43,090 nucleotides of DNA from positions 1 through 43,090 of the IMG/VR virus record IMGVR_UViG_3300046171_000148. One strand, 5' to 3'. The stretch is from a virus. This document shows, one piece after another, positions 27,743-36,023 of the stretch (positions are counted from its first letter, which is position 1; the number at the start of each line of letters is the position of its first letter). A model generated the notes under the pieces. The model made no database searches and was not told where the DNA came from. It worked only from the letters and a program-made list of their open reading frames with translations. Position numbers and translations under genes: made by a program.

Positions 27743-28557
27743 TTTGATCCAAAAGTGCCAAATCCAGTAGATGAGTATGAACCAGGTTTGGTTTGCATCT
27801 CACCATATTCCACCATATGAACATCAGTTCCATCGTGGATCAGGTTAAACTCATTAGATGCATATTCGCCGTTCTCGTCTTCTTGAAGTACAAGAGCTTT
27901 AACGGATCTGAAAGTAGATGATACAGATACAATAGTTTCTAATGTGTTATTAGGTGTTGTTTCTCTATTAGTATCTACAAGAGCAACACTACCAATATTA
28001 CTACTACCAATAGAGGTTATATTGTCCTTGATGCTGATAGAAATAGTAGATGTGTCATATGTGTTGTTCGCAAACTTTACAGGGTGGAACTGAAGATTCC
28101 AACCATCAGCAGTTGAGAAGTAATCAAAGTATCCAAGTTCTGGATATGTTTCTATTGTTGCATATTGTTGCATATATCCAATACTTTCACTTTGAATCAG
28201 TGAAACAATAGAGAACTGTCTCTCATCTGTAAAGATTCTATCTCTTACAAATGTGAATATTTTGTTATAGATGTCATTGAACTCAAATGCATCAATATCA
28301 CTATACTTAGTAGGTCTTTCATTACTGAAGAACTCACCACTAAAGTCATCAATGTCAAGAACTCTGTTTCCAACGGATTGGAAGTAATCTGAGAGAATTC
28401 TATTCTCAAAGAAAATTTCATCAGAGGACAGAACACCATTTATAATATTGTTACTCTCAGTTACATAATCAAAATCATAGAAACAGTGGAGACTTGCTCT
28501 ACCAACAATATCGGTAGTAGTGTCAACATCAGAATCAAAAGGTTGTGCAATAGCCAA
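27667..28557 (-). CDS. Giant YHYH structural protein, fragment
   Basis: The 296-residue frame reads from QPFDSDVDTTTDIVGRASLH through FENRILSDYFQSVGNRVLDI and HDGTDVHMVEYGEMQTKPGS to the frame change at about 27745. Upstream of the ATG the same frame continues as GYKEFSDLQVISIEDQPLAI, joining the small fragment at 28461..28730. No separate gene start is indicated. Confidence 0.68.
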   Translation of the reverse strand: MAIAQPFDSDVDTTTDIVGRASLHCFYDFDYVTESNNIINGVLSSDEIFFENRILSDYFQSVGNRVLDIDDFSGEFFSNERPTKYSDIDAFEFNDIYNKIFTFVRDRIFTDERQFSIVSLIQSESIGYMQQYATIETYPELGYFDYFSTADGWNLQFHPVKFANNTYDTSTISISIKDNITSIGSSNIGSVALVDTNRETTPNNTLETIVSVSSTFRSVKALVLQEDENGEYASNEFNLIHDGTDVHMVEYGEMQTKPGSYSSTGFGTFGSNCLVVILFSNIHQMSEQQLQQILLL

Positions 28558-28730
28558 CGGTTGATCTTCAATACTGATGACTTGAAGATCGGAGAACTCT
28601 TTATATCCAGAGTATGATTGAGTGCAGATACTGGATCTTCCCAGGTGTCATAAGGAACTCTAGATTTGATAGAATATGAGAATGTTTGATAATACTCATT
28701 GTTGGGTATTCTTTGTAAGGAATCATTCAA
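28461..28730 (-). CDS. Giant YHYH structural protein, short fragment
   Basis: The useful part is the first 45 or so residues, FLNDSLQRIPNNEYYQTFSY followed by SIKSRVPYDTWEDPVSALNH, a segment of the giant protein. After about 28600 the frame is a shadow and the real reading moves to the frame of the fragment at 27667..28557. Upstream, ITTGAGATITYGWQKNTG joins it to the fragment ending near 28974 across two or three more indels (28815-28970). Confidence 0.55.
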   Translation of the reverse strand: MNDSLQRIPNNEYYQTFSYSIKSRVPYDTWEDPVSALNHTLDIKSSPIFKSSVLKINRWLLHNLLILMLTLLPILLVEQVSTVSMILIM

Positions 28731-28973
28731 GAAACCTGTGTTCTTCTGCCAACCATAAGTTATAGTTGCACCAGCACCTGTAGTAATTTCAGCATCAAAA
28801 TCAACTTTTAGTTTTAATGACGGCTTGAGTATCAGAAGATAGACCTTTTACAATTTGACCAACTTCATACTCTTTAGAGGTATCAACCTTAAGAATTTCA
28901 GTAATTGGGTTCCAGGATTCAACCCTACCAGTTTTTTCTCCTTCATATAATGACTACTTCATTTTCAAAGAAA

Positions 28974-29708
28974 TCATTTGTTGTTAGTGTAGAACTGAAA
29001 GATTGGGAAATGATCAACAGGAATAACTCTACCAGATGAGTTTGGCAAATCCACATTACCAGGAACATCACTATCATTCAGATATTCTTTGAGACTGTAA
29101 TCAACATATGCTCCAGGACCACCACCAAGATTGGAGTCTGAAGCAGTTACAGTGAAGAACTGGTAACTATAGTTTTCAGAGTTATATCCTTTAGCTGTAG
29201 AATTGACACCGACATTCAAATTTTCAACAAAGATCTTACTACCAACATCATATGGGAATGCACTAGCGTCACTAAATGTACTGTTCAGATAAAGTCTAAC
29301 AGTCCTAGTTGATGGGGTGTATGCCAGAGACGCGATGCCAATACCATTTGTATTGTCAACAGGAATTATTTCTGGTGACACATTATACATTCCTGTAGAG
29401 TTTTGGAGAATAGTAACTTGATTATCTCCAAGACTGTAAGTAAGAGCTAAATCTCCAACAACTTCTCTTGTAAATCCATCAAGAACAACCAAGCTTGGTG
29501 CTCTCAGATAATTTCTACCACCAGAACTAATACCAATAGACTCAAATGATGTTAGAGATTCTAATTCAAGAATTTCAGGTGGGTTAGCAATAGGTCTTAG
29601 AGTTTCATCAGTTGGATAATCAAATCCAATGTTCTGTGAATTGAAAGTTACTCTTTTAATCTTACCAATAGAAGTGCTCTGTGGTTTAAGAATACAACCA
29701 CCTACCAT
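28974..29708 (-). CDS. Giant YHYH structural protein, fragment
   Basis: The 244-residue frame contains KIKRVTFNSQNIGFDYPTDE, LESIGISSGGRNYLRAPSLV-like Gly-Tyr module sequence and VIPVDHFPIFQFYTNN at its end. It continues TYN from the preceding fragment (31246..29702), and the break at about 28970 leads to NDFFENEVVI in another frame. Confidence 0.65.
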   Translation of the reverse strand: MVGGCILKPQSTSIGKIKRVTFNSQNIGFDYPTDETLRPIANPPEILELESLTSFESIGISSGGRNYLRAPSLVVLDGFTREVVGDLALTYSLGDNQVTILQNSTGMYNVSPEIIPVDNTNGIGIASLAYTPSTRTVRLYLNSTFSDASAFPYDVGSKIFVENLNVGVNSTAKGYNSENYSYQFFTVTASDSNLGGGPGAYVDYSLKEYLNDSDVPGNVDLPNSSGRVIPVDHFPIFQFYTNNK

Positions 29709-31246
29709 GTGTTGTAGGTTACTGTATTGATACCAGGAATAATATCATAGTTACTACCATTATCTAACATCGAAATACGACTAATTGGACCAAGAGCCGT
29801 AGATGATGTGGTCTCATATGTGGTCACTGAATTCTCAACATTGTACGTTGAAACATCAGGTTCTAAAGAAACATTGTAACTGAAGGTGGTCGATCCAATA
29901 CCACTAATATTGTAAACACCGTTATACCTAGTTTTCTCTACACTGATTTCTTGATGAGAATTTACATCAGTATCAATAAAGATTTCTTTCTTGACATTAG
30001 TAATGATATCATTGTTAATGGGAACAAATTTATACCACAAGTTTGTTGGAACTTCATCAGATACCAATAGAGTTAGATTTGCATCTGCATCGATACCAGG
30101 TCTTCCAGAAGTTGTAACTTCGAAGGTAGTTTTAGTTCCAGACGTGTCATACACATTGCTATACTCACTATCACTATAAAGTCTTAATTCAAAAGCAGAA
30201 TAACGAACACCACTAACAACAAAGGAAAGTGATGGATCAGAAAGATCAAATTTAAGTTTATTGTTTCTCTTTACATATAGTGGTGGATTAATCTTGAAAA
30301 GAGTACCATTACCGGTTGATGTGATATCAATTACTGGTGGTCTATCTTTTGATAGTTGGAATCTCTCACTAACAAATTGAATAGAGTTGTTATCATATGG
30401 ATAGATGTAATACAATTGACCGTCATTCAAACCACCGATAGATGAAGAACCTTCTCTATAAAGAACTTTATCACCTTTAACAAAATTATGATTTGTGACA
30501 GCCACAGTGTTTTTTATAGTATTGGTCGCAGTAATACTCTTTGGATCAAATAAGATTCTTCTAGAAAAATCATCATAAGTAACATTTACTGTCTTAGTGT
30601 CAGTTGGTTTGACAGAGATGTATACAGTATCAGCAACCGAAAGACCATGTGTTCCAGAAGTTGCAACATTGACTGTAGTTCTGGATATTCTACCAGTTAG
30701 TACATTATCTTTATCTGTAAGGAAACTATGGTAGTCATCAGTAGGAACAGATGTGAAGTAAAGAAGTCCAGAAGTTGTTCCAACTCCAACAAATTGCGCT
30801 TCAGTTCCCATACCAATCTTATTGGTAGAAAGACCAATAAAATCTCTACTTACAGGAGCTGTATAATAGAAATCATATGTGTCTAAGTTCTTGAAGGTAG
30901 TAGTGATTCCATTCCAAACACCAATAGCAGTTCCACCTTGCCTATTGTAGTAAAGTCTATCATTTACACTCAAACCATGATCTGGGAGATAGATTTGTTT
31001 AGTAGGAACAAACATCTGGGTGACACCCACCCCAGGATTGGAGAAGGTTATGGTAGAACCAGCACCAACAGTACCAACACCCACAACTTCTTGTGGATAG
31101 AAGTAATATTCCTTATTGATCTCAAGAGCATTGGTTGTTTTCAGAGCATCAACATTTAATACGGAACTTACGAGGATCTTCGAATAGAATTGAACTGTTA
31201 GTATGTGCCAAACCACAGGAGATACCATCATATTCTCTTCTAACAC
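29702..31246 (-). CDS. Giant YHYH structural protein, fragment
   Basis: The 514-residue frame is genuine from about VDALKTTNALEINKEYYFYP (31150) onward. The first 25 or so residues are out of frame: the neighbouring frame encodes REYDGISCGLAHTNSSILFE there. It contains several repeats of a segment type (QIYLPDHGLSVNDRLYYNRQ; VTNHNFVKGDKVLYREGSSS) and ends IIPGINTVTYNTW at a frame change near 29705. This is the longest uninterrupted middle part of the gene. Confidence 0.7.
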   Translation of the reverse strand: MLEENMMVSPVVWHILTVQFYSKILVSSVLNVDALKTTNALEINKEYYFYPQEVVGVGTVGAGSTITFSNPGVGVTQMFVPTKQIYLPDHGLSVNDRLYYNRQGGTAIGVWNGITTTFKNLDTYDFYYTAPVSRDFIGLSTNKIGMGTEAQFVGVGTTSGLLYFTSVPTDDYHSFLTDKDNVLTGRISRTTVNVATSGTHGLSVADTVYISVKPTDTKTVNVTYDDFSRRILFDPKSITATNTIKNTVAVTNHNFVKGDKVLYREGSSSIGGLNDGQLYYIYPYDNNSIQFVSERFQLSKDRPPVIDITSTGNGTLFKINPPLYVKRNNKLKFDLSDPSLSFVVSGVRYSAFELRLYSDSEYSNVYDTSGTKTTFEVTTSGRPGIDADANLTLLVSDEVPTNLWYKFVPINNDIITNVKKEIFIDTDVNSHQEISVEKTRYNGVYNISGIGSTTFSYNVSLEPDVSTYNVENSVTTYETTSSTALGPISRISMLDNGSNYDIIPGINTVTYNTW

Positions 31247-32142
31247 GAATTCTTCTTTGCTTTGTTATCAATATTGAGAACTCTTATGTTCTCTGTTCCA
31301 ATACCAAGGATGTCATTCTCACGAATGGTTGGATAGTTTAGGTCACCAGACACATAGAAGTAAGTGGTAAGACCTGTAACACCTGTAGAACCGACTCCAA
31401 GAGTTAATACAAAGTTATCTGTTCTGATACCAAGTCTGGTATTTGTAACTCCAGAGTAACCACTGAAGGTTGTAGATAGACCAGAGATAGTTACAATTTC
31501 ACCAGTGTTGAATGGAATAGACTCAGTAGAGAATCCAATAAATTGATTTAAATTGGAAATGTTTCCAAACTCAATATTATCTAAACCTGTAGTCTCAAAG
31601 TTGATGTAATTTACATCAGCACCAGATACTCTCTCTACACGACCTTGTGCATCAGTTCCACTAGTTCCTTCATTATTAATTAAAATTCTATCATTGACTT
31701 TATAGAAGTTACCACCAGTGATAATACCAATACTCTCAACAGATCCTTTAGATGCACTTACAATATCTAATGATTGATTTCTTTCTTTATCAGAATTGAA
31801 CACATAATCATAACCACTATTGTCATCATTAGTATGATATGCAATCGTGTTTCTAAACCACTCACCATTCTCCAGATTGTAATCATTTTGATTACTCAAC
31901 ACACCAAAGTTAGTGACATTTGGTTTAGAGTAGAATGTGTCACCAATCAAGTATGGGAATACAGGTCTTCTATAGTTTTTAAAAGGACCAGTGGAATCAA
32001 CACTGAAAGTATTCAGAGTTGAGAAATAACAATATCTACCAGTTGGATAATCAGGAGTTACACAGAAACGACCATTATGGATATCAAGATCACCTCTATC
32101 TGTGAAAATATAATCCTCAATAAAATATCCAAGAGGGAACAA
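31240..32142 (-). CDS. Giant YHYH structural protein, fragment directly after the YHYH domain
   Basis: The 300-residue frame begins FPLGYFIEDYIFTDRGDLDI and continues HNGRFCVTPDYPTGRYCYFS, the conserved continuation of a YHYH domain in marine phage proteins (DLDxxNGRFxVTPxYPxGxYxYF). Between it and the preceding fragment the sequence NRPPTSLFPLG bridges a frame change at about 32150. It also contains a Gly-Tyr-like module (GIITGGNFYKVNDRILI). Confidence 0.72.
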   Translation of the reverse strand: MFPLGYFIEDYIFTDRGDLDIHNGRFCVTPDYPTGRYCYFSTLNTFSVDSTGPFKNYRRPVFPYLIGDTFYSKPNVTNFGVLSNQNDYNLENGEWFRNTIAYHTNDDNSGYDYVFNSDKERNQSLDIVSASKGSVESIGIITGGNFYKVNDRILINNEGTSGTDAQGRVERVSGADVNYINFETTGLDNIEFGNISNLNQFIGFSTESIPFNTGEIVTISGLSTTFSGYSGVTNTRLGIRTDNFVLTLGVGSTGVTGLTTYFYVSGDLNYPTIRENDILGIGTENIRVLNIDNKAKKNSC

Positions 32143-32158
32143 TGATGTTGGTGGTCTA

Positions 32159-32707
32159 TTAGGTAGGATTAGTTCTTAGTTCATACCCAGAAATCATCTG
32201 AGAAATATTACCACCCTGTGGATCAGTAAATCCATAAGGACCATAGATGGGGTTACCATCATATGCCCAACCAAGAATAGGTGAGTGATAAGAACTTGTT
32301 TTCTCTATACCACCAGCTAATGTAAGGTCAGAGATACCATACTGTGTTTCGTCACTACCAGAGATAACATAAGGTATTAGATCTAAGAGGTCTTGGTGCA
32401 TAGAGATGACAATACTCAAGTGAGTTGTCATCAATACTCTCACTACAAAACCATCATCAACACCAATATTATCAAAATCTCTTTCAAATAGATTAATATT
32501 CCAGTTTCTAATTACAGCTTGTGTTTCACCATACTTACCTGCAGGTTCTACTTGAATATTGGTCGATCCACTAACATAACCACTACCACCACTCATGATC
32601 TTGACAGAAGTGATTACACCACCCTCAATGATTGGTGTAAGTTTTGCAAATCTACCCTCACCTGTAACAATAAGATTTGGTGGAGAGTTGTACTCAGCTA
32701 CCACCAT
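32159..32707 (-). CDS. Giant YHYH structural protein, fragment carrying the YHYH domain core
   Basis: The 182-residue frame carries HSPILGWAYDGNPIYGPYG at about 32228-32290, the defining core of the YHYH domain, preceded by SDETQYGISDLTLAGGIEKT. The early part has a Gly-Tyr module (MSGGSGYVSGSTNIQVEP). Between about 32390 and 32450 the frame is locally wrong (VLMTTHLSIVISMH): the alternative frame gives SIDDNSLEYCHLYAPRPLRS there, so two compensating indels are present. Confidence 0.72.
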   Translation of the reverse strand: MVVAEYNSPPNLIVTGEGRFAKLTPIIEGGVITSVKIMSGGSGYVSGSTNIQVEPAGKYGETQAVIRNWNINLFERDFDNIGVDDGFVVRVLMTTHLSIVISMHQDLLDLIPYVISGSDETQYGISDLTLAGGIEKTSSYHSPILGWAYDGNPIYGPYGFTDPQGGNISQMISGYELRTNPT

Positions 32708-33003
32708 CTGTTTACAATGACATCAACAATTCTTGAATTGCTTACAATAGGAGTTAGTTGTGCATCTTTACCACTATTGAATGAGATATTTGGTTGTCTA
32801 TTAAAGTTGATGATCTCTGATGATCCATAAGCCACACCATTGTCTGTCAGATCAACAGATTGAATTGTTCCCCTAAAGAGAGGTTGAACTTTGCACTGAA
32901 AGTTCTGACCCGCAACTGTATTGACACCAACAATTCCATCAATTTTAACTTCAATAGGAAGATAGTTAAAACTACCATTCCCAATCGTAGAGATATCAAC
33001 CAA
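32698..33003 (-). CDS. Giant YHYH structural protein, fragment (frame really open to about 33560)
   Basis: The listed ATG is internal: the same frame is open upstream to about 33560, encoding ERIDLGNNTIGFSTFHKLNL, DGNPIAGLSTNAFYYVELVD and NPGKGYKNNRRHIPVTGINT before VDISTIGNGSFNYLPIEVKI. It ends in IVDVIVNRWW at a G/T-run indel near 32705; the next frame continues with EYNSPPNLIVTGEGR. Confidence 0.62.
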   Translation of the reverse strand: MVDISTIGNGSFNYLPIEVKIDGIVGVNTVAGQNFQCKVQPLFRGTIQSVDLTDNGVAYGSSEIINFNRQPNISFNSGKDAQLTPIVSNSRIVDVIVNRWW

Positions 33004-33750
33004 TATATTTCTATCATAAAAATATTTTTTATCAGTTACACCAGTTCCTACTAAAGATAGTGAGAAGTTATTATCATCTAACTTATTAACATAATAGTTT
33101 TCTACGGTAGAAAGTCCAACAATACCAGTAGTTGTGGTGGAGTACTTAATAATTTCACCAGAGTTGTAACCATGATTTGGAATATTGAAACGATTACTTG
33201 CTGTGTTAATTCCTGTTACTGGAATATGTCTTCGATTATTCTTATACCCTTTACCAGGATTTGTAATGTAGATATCTGCTACAATCTTTCTACTACCAAC
33301 AGCTGTGATAGCCTGAACACCTGTTCCGAAATTAGTAATATCAACAGTATTGATTCCAACTCTTGCATTATCCTCTGAAGTATGAAGTTTGATAGTAGAG
33401 GTATCTACTAGTTCAACATAGTAGAAAGCATTGGTAGAGAGACCAGCGATTGGATTACCATCTTTAGCATCATAGAATACCTTATCCGCAAGATTGAGTT
33501 TATGGAATGTTGAGAATCCAATAGTATTATTTCCAAGATCAATTCTTTCTTGCAGAAAGCTCTGAGTTGAAGTTAAGTGAGTGAACGATACTCGTCATAT
33601 TCACTTCAGCGACAGCCTCTTCTGTGGGGTTGCCACCAGTAATAGTTACTGTAGGAACATCTAGATAGTCAAAACCACGGTCGATTAGGTTTATACCTAC
33701 CTAACTCTCCTTCTATTGATACAGTCCCTTCTGCACCACTACCGTAGTCA

Positions 33751-34074
33751 TCAACGATACTCAATACAGGAGGGATTGATGATATCGTAGTCTTCACCAG
33801 GATTAGTGATTTCAAGAGATCTAAGATCACCATACTTTAAACCTTCACCAGATTTGTAGTTAAGAATCTCAACACCATTAATCAAAATACCACTGTAACC
33901 AGGTTCAGTTAGATAGTTACCAGATTTGTTATCAGGTGTGAGAATTTCTCTTACAATATTCTGTGGAGAAAGTTTCTTATTATAGAAATCATAATAGATG
34001 AACTCATTATCTGATACAGTGCCAATCAGAGTTACAAACTTTCTCAGAAAAGATATCAGCTCTAGATCTTGCAA
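33751..34074 (-). CDS. Giant YHYH structural protein, fragment
   Basis: The 107-residue frame reads KFVTLIGTVSDNEFIYYDFY and GLKYGDLRSLEITNPGEDYD, including a Gly-Tyr-like module. It begins at a TTG with no ribosome-binding site, so it is a continuation rather than a gene. It ends at about 33770 (NPSCIEYR); the neighbouring frame gives the expected PPVLSIVDDYGSGAEGTVSI. Two more frame changes follow at about 33690 and 33560. Confidence 0.6.
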   Translation of the reverse strand: MQDLELISFLRKFVTLIGTVSDNEFIYYDFYNKKLSPQNIVREILTPDNKSGNYLTEPGYSGILINGVEILNYKSGEGLKYGDLRSLEITNPGEDYDIINPSCIEYR

Positions 34075-34091
34075 GTTTGATACTTGTGGAG

Positions 34092-34961
34092 TTAATTCTC
34101 TTTCACATAGTAAACATTATCATCTACATTCTCAAACTTACTTTCTGTCTCAGTAACAATCTCGATACCATTAGGAGTAATGGTTGTGGATTTGATAATA
34201 CCTGGTTTGTAGAAGATGGCATCACCATTCAAGAAACCATGATCTTGGTTTGTAGTAAGAACAAGAGTTTCAAGATCAGAAGAAGAACCAGAGAATGTGA
34301 TCTTCTTATCATAAGGATCAGTGAAGATGTTTGAGTAGTTGGGAAGTGAGTTCGATGCAACTACTACATCACCATCAAACTTCTGATACACATTCTGAAC
34401 ATTAGCAACAAAGTTGTTCAGAGTAGGATACTTACCAGAGTTTCCTTTAAGGAGTTGATTCTCAACTTTGATATATGAAATACTACCAACGTTTGCTGCC
34501 AGTTTTGCAAGAAAAGTGTTCGCAGATGAAGATCTGATTACAATTCCAGGAAGTTGTAGTCCACTATTACTTGTTAGTGTAATCTGATATCCAGGTCTTA
34601 GGAAGTGACTATCAAATAGAGTGATGAAGTATGACTTCTCCAACTCATCAACTAGTTCAATGTCCTCAATATTCCATTCTGTTTTAACATTAGAATACCA
34701 GTTCTGAGATCTTTCATCTCCTCTCTCAATACCAAGAGTTTGGACGTTGATAGTATCACCTTCATTATAGAAGTATGAATCTTGATTTAGTTTGAATTCT
34801 TTAAGAGTAGAAGTAATACGAACCTGAATTTGATTACTAGTATCAAATCCAACATATGCATATGAATAATCATCTAAACGAATATCTTCTTTTGCAGAGA
34901 AAGTATCAAAAACTCCACTAACATTGAAGAACTGGTTGATACTCTTTTCCAGTATATGCAA
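34092..34961 (-). CDS. Giant YHYH structural protein, fragment
   Basis: The 289-residue frame contains FFNVSGVFDTFSAKEDIRLD, RSQNWYSNVKTEWNIEDIEL and VTLTSNSG-like beta segments, with QNVYQKFDGDVVVASNSLPN near its end. Upstream, from about 34935 to 35440, the sequence is open in another frame (FYKSKGTDQSFKILFRALYG, SLFRPSDADYKVEKDFVVEQ, VGDIVSIAYTGKEY), which fills the gap to the N-terminal fragment. Confidence 0.66.
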   Translation of the reverse strand: MHILEKSINQFFNVSGVFDTFSAKEDIRLDDYSYAYVGFDTSNQIQVRITSTLKEFKLNQDSYFYNEGDTINVQTLGIERGDERSQNWYSNVKTEWNIEDIELVDELEKSYFITLFDSHFLRPGYQITLTSNSGLQLPGIVIRSSSANTFLAKLAANVGSISYIKVENQLLKGNSGKYPTLNNFVANVQNVYQKFDGDVVVASNSLPNYSNIFTDPYDKKITFSGSSSDLETLVLTTNQDHGFLNGDAIFYKPGIIKSTTITPNGIEIVTETESKFENVDDNVYYVKEN

Positions 34962-35429
34962 TAGAAACTATATCACCTACATTATCCTTGAGGATTAGAT
35001 TACCAGTATCTGGAAAACCAATAGTTGAATCAACATCAAGGATAGTTGCACCAACACTTACATTGTTCAGAAGTTTTGTTTTAGGATTAACTTTAAACTC
35101 ACCAAAGATAGAACCAGTAACACTGATGTCTCTAGCATATCCAGAGTCAATACTTATCTGATAATATTGTTTGTCACCATAGTTGATTGGTTTAACATCA
35201 GATACTGAACCTCTAGAGTTTGTAGAGTCCTGGAAGAGAGTGAGATTCTTAAGTTTTAATGGATCACCTGCAACTTGTTCTACAACAAAGTCTTTCTCTA
35301 CTTTGTAGTCTGCATCAGAAGGTCTGAACAGAGACTCACTTGGTTTGATGATCTCTACTTCTTCACCATATAAAGCTCTGAAGAGAATCTTAAATGATTG
35401 ATCTGTTCCTTTTGATTTATAGAAACTGT

Positions 35430-36014
35430 CTATATTGTATAAAAATTTCTCTGATCCAAGTCAGAAAAGAGTTGTCTGTCATTGAAACCAGGTGCAATCT
35501 GATTCTTTAACTTACTAAAAAACTCCTGAAGGAAAATAACATTCAGATTTTGGATAACTGAATTATCTGTATGTTCTGCAGCTTCTGTTCGGTTGAACGT
35601 CAGTTGATCTGGTTGATTGCCAGAAATATATGTTGTGATACCACTGAACCCTCTGGTGCAGTTGATAAAGGAATTATTGCTAATCGATTCGTAGTGAATG
35701 ATTTCCTGATCAATCTTGATAAGACCATTAGTCTCAGGAAATCCTTCAGTAAAGTTTGTAAGAGATGATGTAGGGATTGTTGTGGCAGTATAATCCAGTT
35801 CACCATTCAGTTGAGTAGAAGTCTTAAGGGTAAATAATTCATCAACCTTAACATACTTGTCAATGTTTTGAACTAAATCAAGAGTACCACCTTGATACTC
35901 CTGTGACTTATAATATTGCTTTATGAATTCTGGAAGAAGAGGGAAGTCTTCCAAAACATATCTAGGAAATTGACTCTCAACAATATCCTGGAACTGAACT
36001 CTATCTACTGCCAT
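35430..36014 (-). CDS. Giant YHYH structural protein, N-terminal fragment
   Basis: The 194-residue frame starts MAVDRVQFQDIVESQFPRYV and reads LEDFPLLPEFIKQYYKSQEY, the recognised N-terminus of the giant structural protein following gp6 in marine T4-like phages. It includes a GLIKIDQEIIHYESISNNSF-INCTRGFSG module shared in type with gp15. It ends LDQRNFYTI at about 35440, where a missing base in an AAATTTTT run shifts the frame; the adjacent frame continues KFLYNIDSFYKSKGTDQSFK. The ATG is 9 bases after the gp6 stop. Confidence 0.78.
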   Translation of the reverse strand: MAVDRVQFQDIVESQFPRYVLEDFPLLPEFIKQYYKSQEYQGGTLDLVQNIDKYVKVDELFTLKTSTQLNGELDYTATTIPTSSLTNFTEGFPETNGLIKIDQEIIHYESISNNSFINCTRGFSGITTYISGNQPDQLTFNRTEAAEHTDNSVIQNLNVIFLQEFFSKLKNQIAPGFNDRQLFSDLDQRNFYTI

Positions 36015-36023
36015 TTTCTGATA

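Larger units (their letters stand above)
24008..36014 (-). other. Whole extent of a giant (about 4,000-codon) YHYH-domain virion structural gene, interrupted by many frameshifts
   Basis: From the ATG at 36014 (MAVDRVQFQDIVESQFPRYV) to the stop at 24008 every position is covered by open frame in one of the three minus frames, and protein sequence continues sensibly across each break. There is no internal promoter or Shine-Dalgarno site where fragments begin. About 18-20 frame changes were traced, at roughly 35440, 34935, 34090, 33770, 33690, 33560, 32705, 32450, 32390, 32150, 31250, 31190, 29705, 28970, 28930, 28815, 28600, 27745, 27350 and 25760. Marine T4-like phages carry one very large structural gene between gp6 and gp8, and this fits. 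It is likely a peripheral baseplate or tail protein. Fragments are listed separately below. Confidence 0.75.

Noticed and set aside
24008-36014. Calling fragments of the giant gene gp7 or gp10
   Set aside because: No sequence stretch could be tied to T4 gp7 or gp10; only the YHYH domain and position between gp6 and gp8 are supported.
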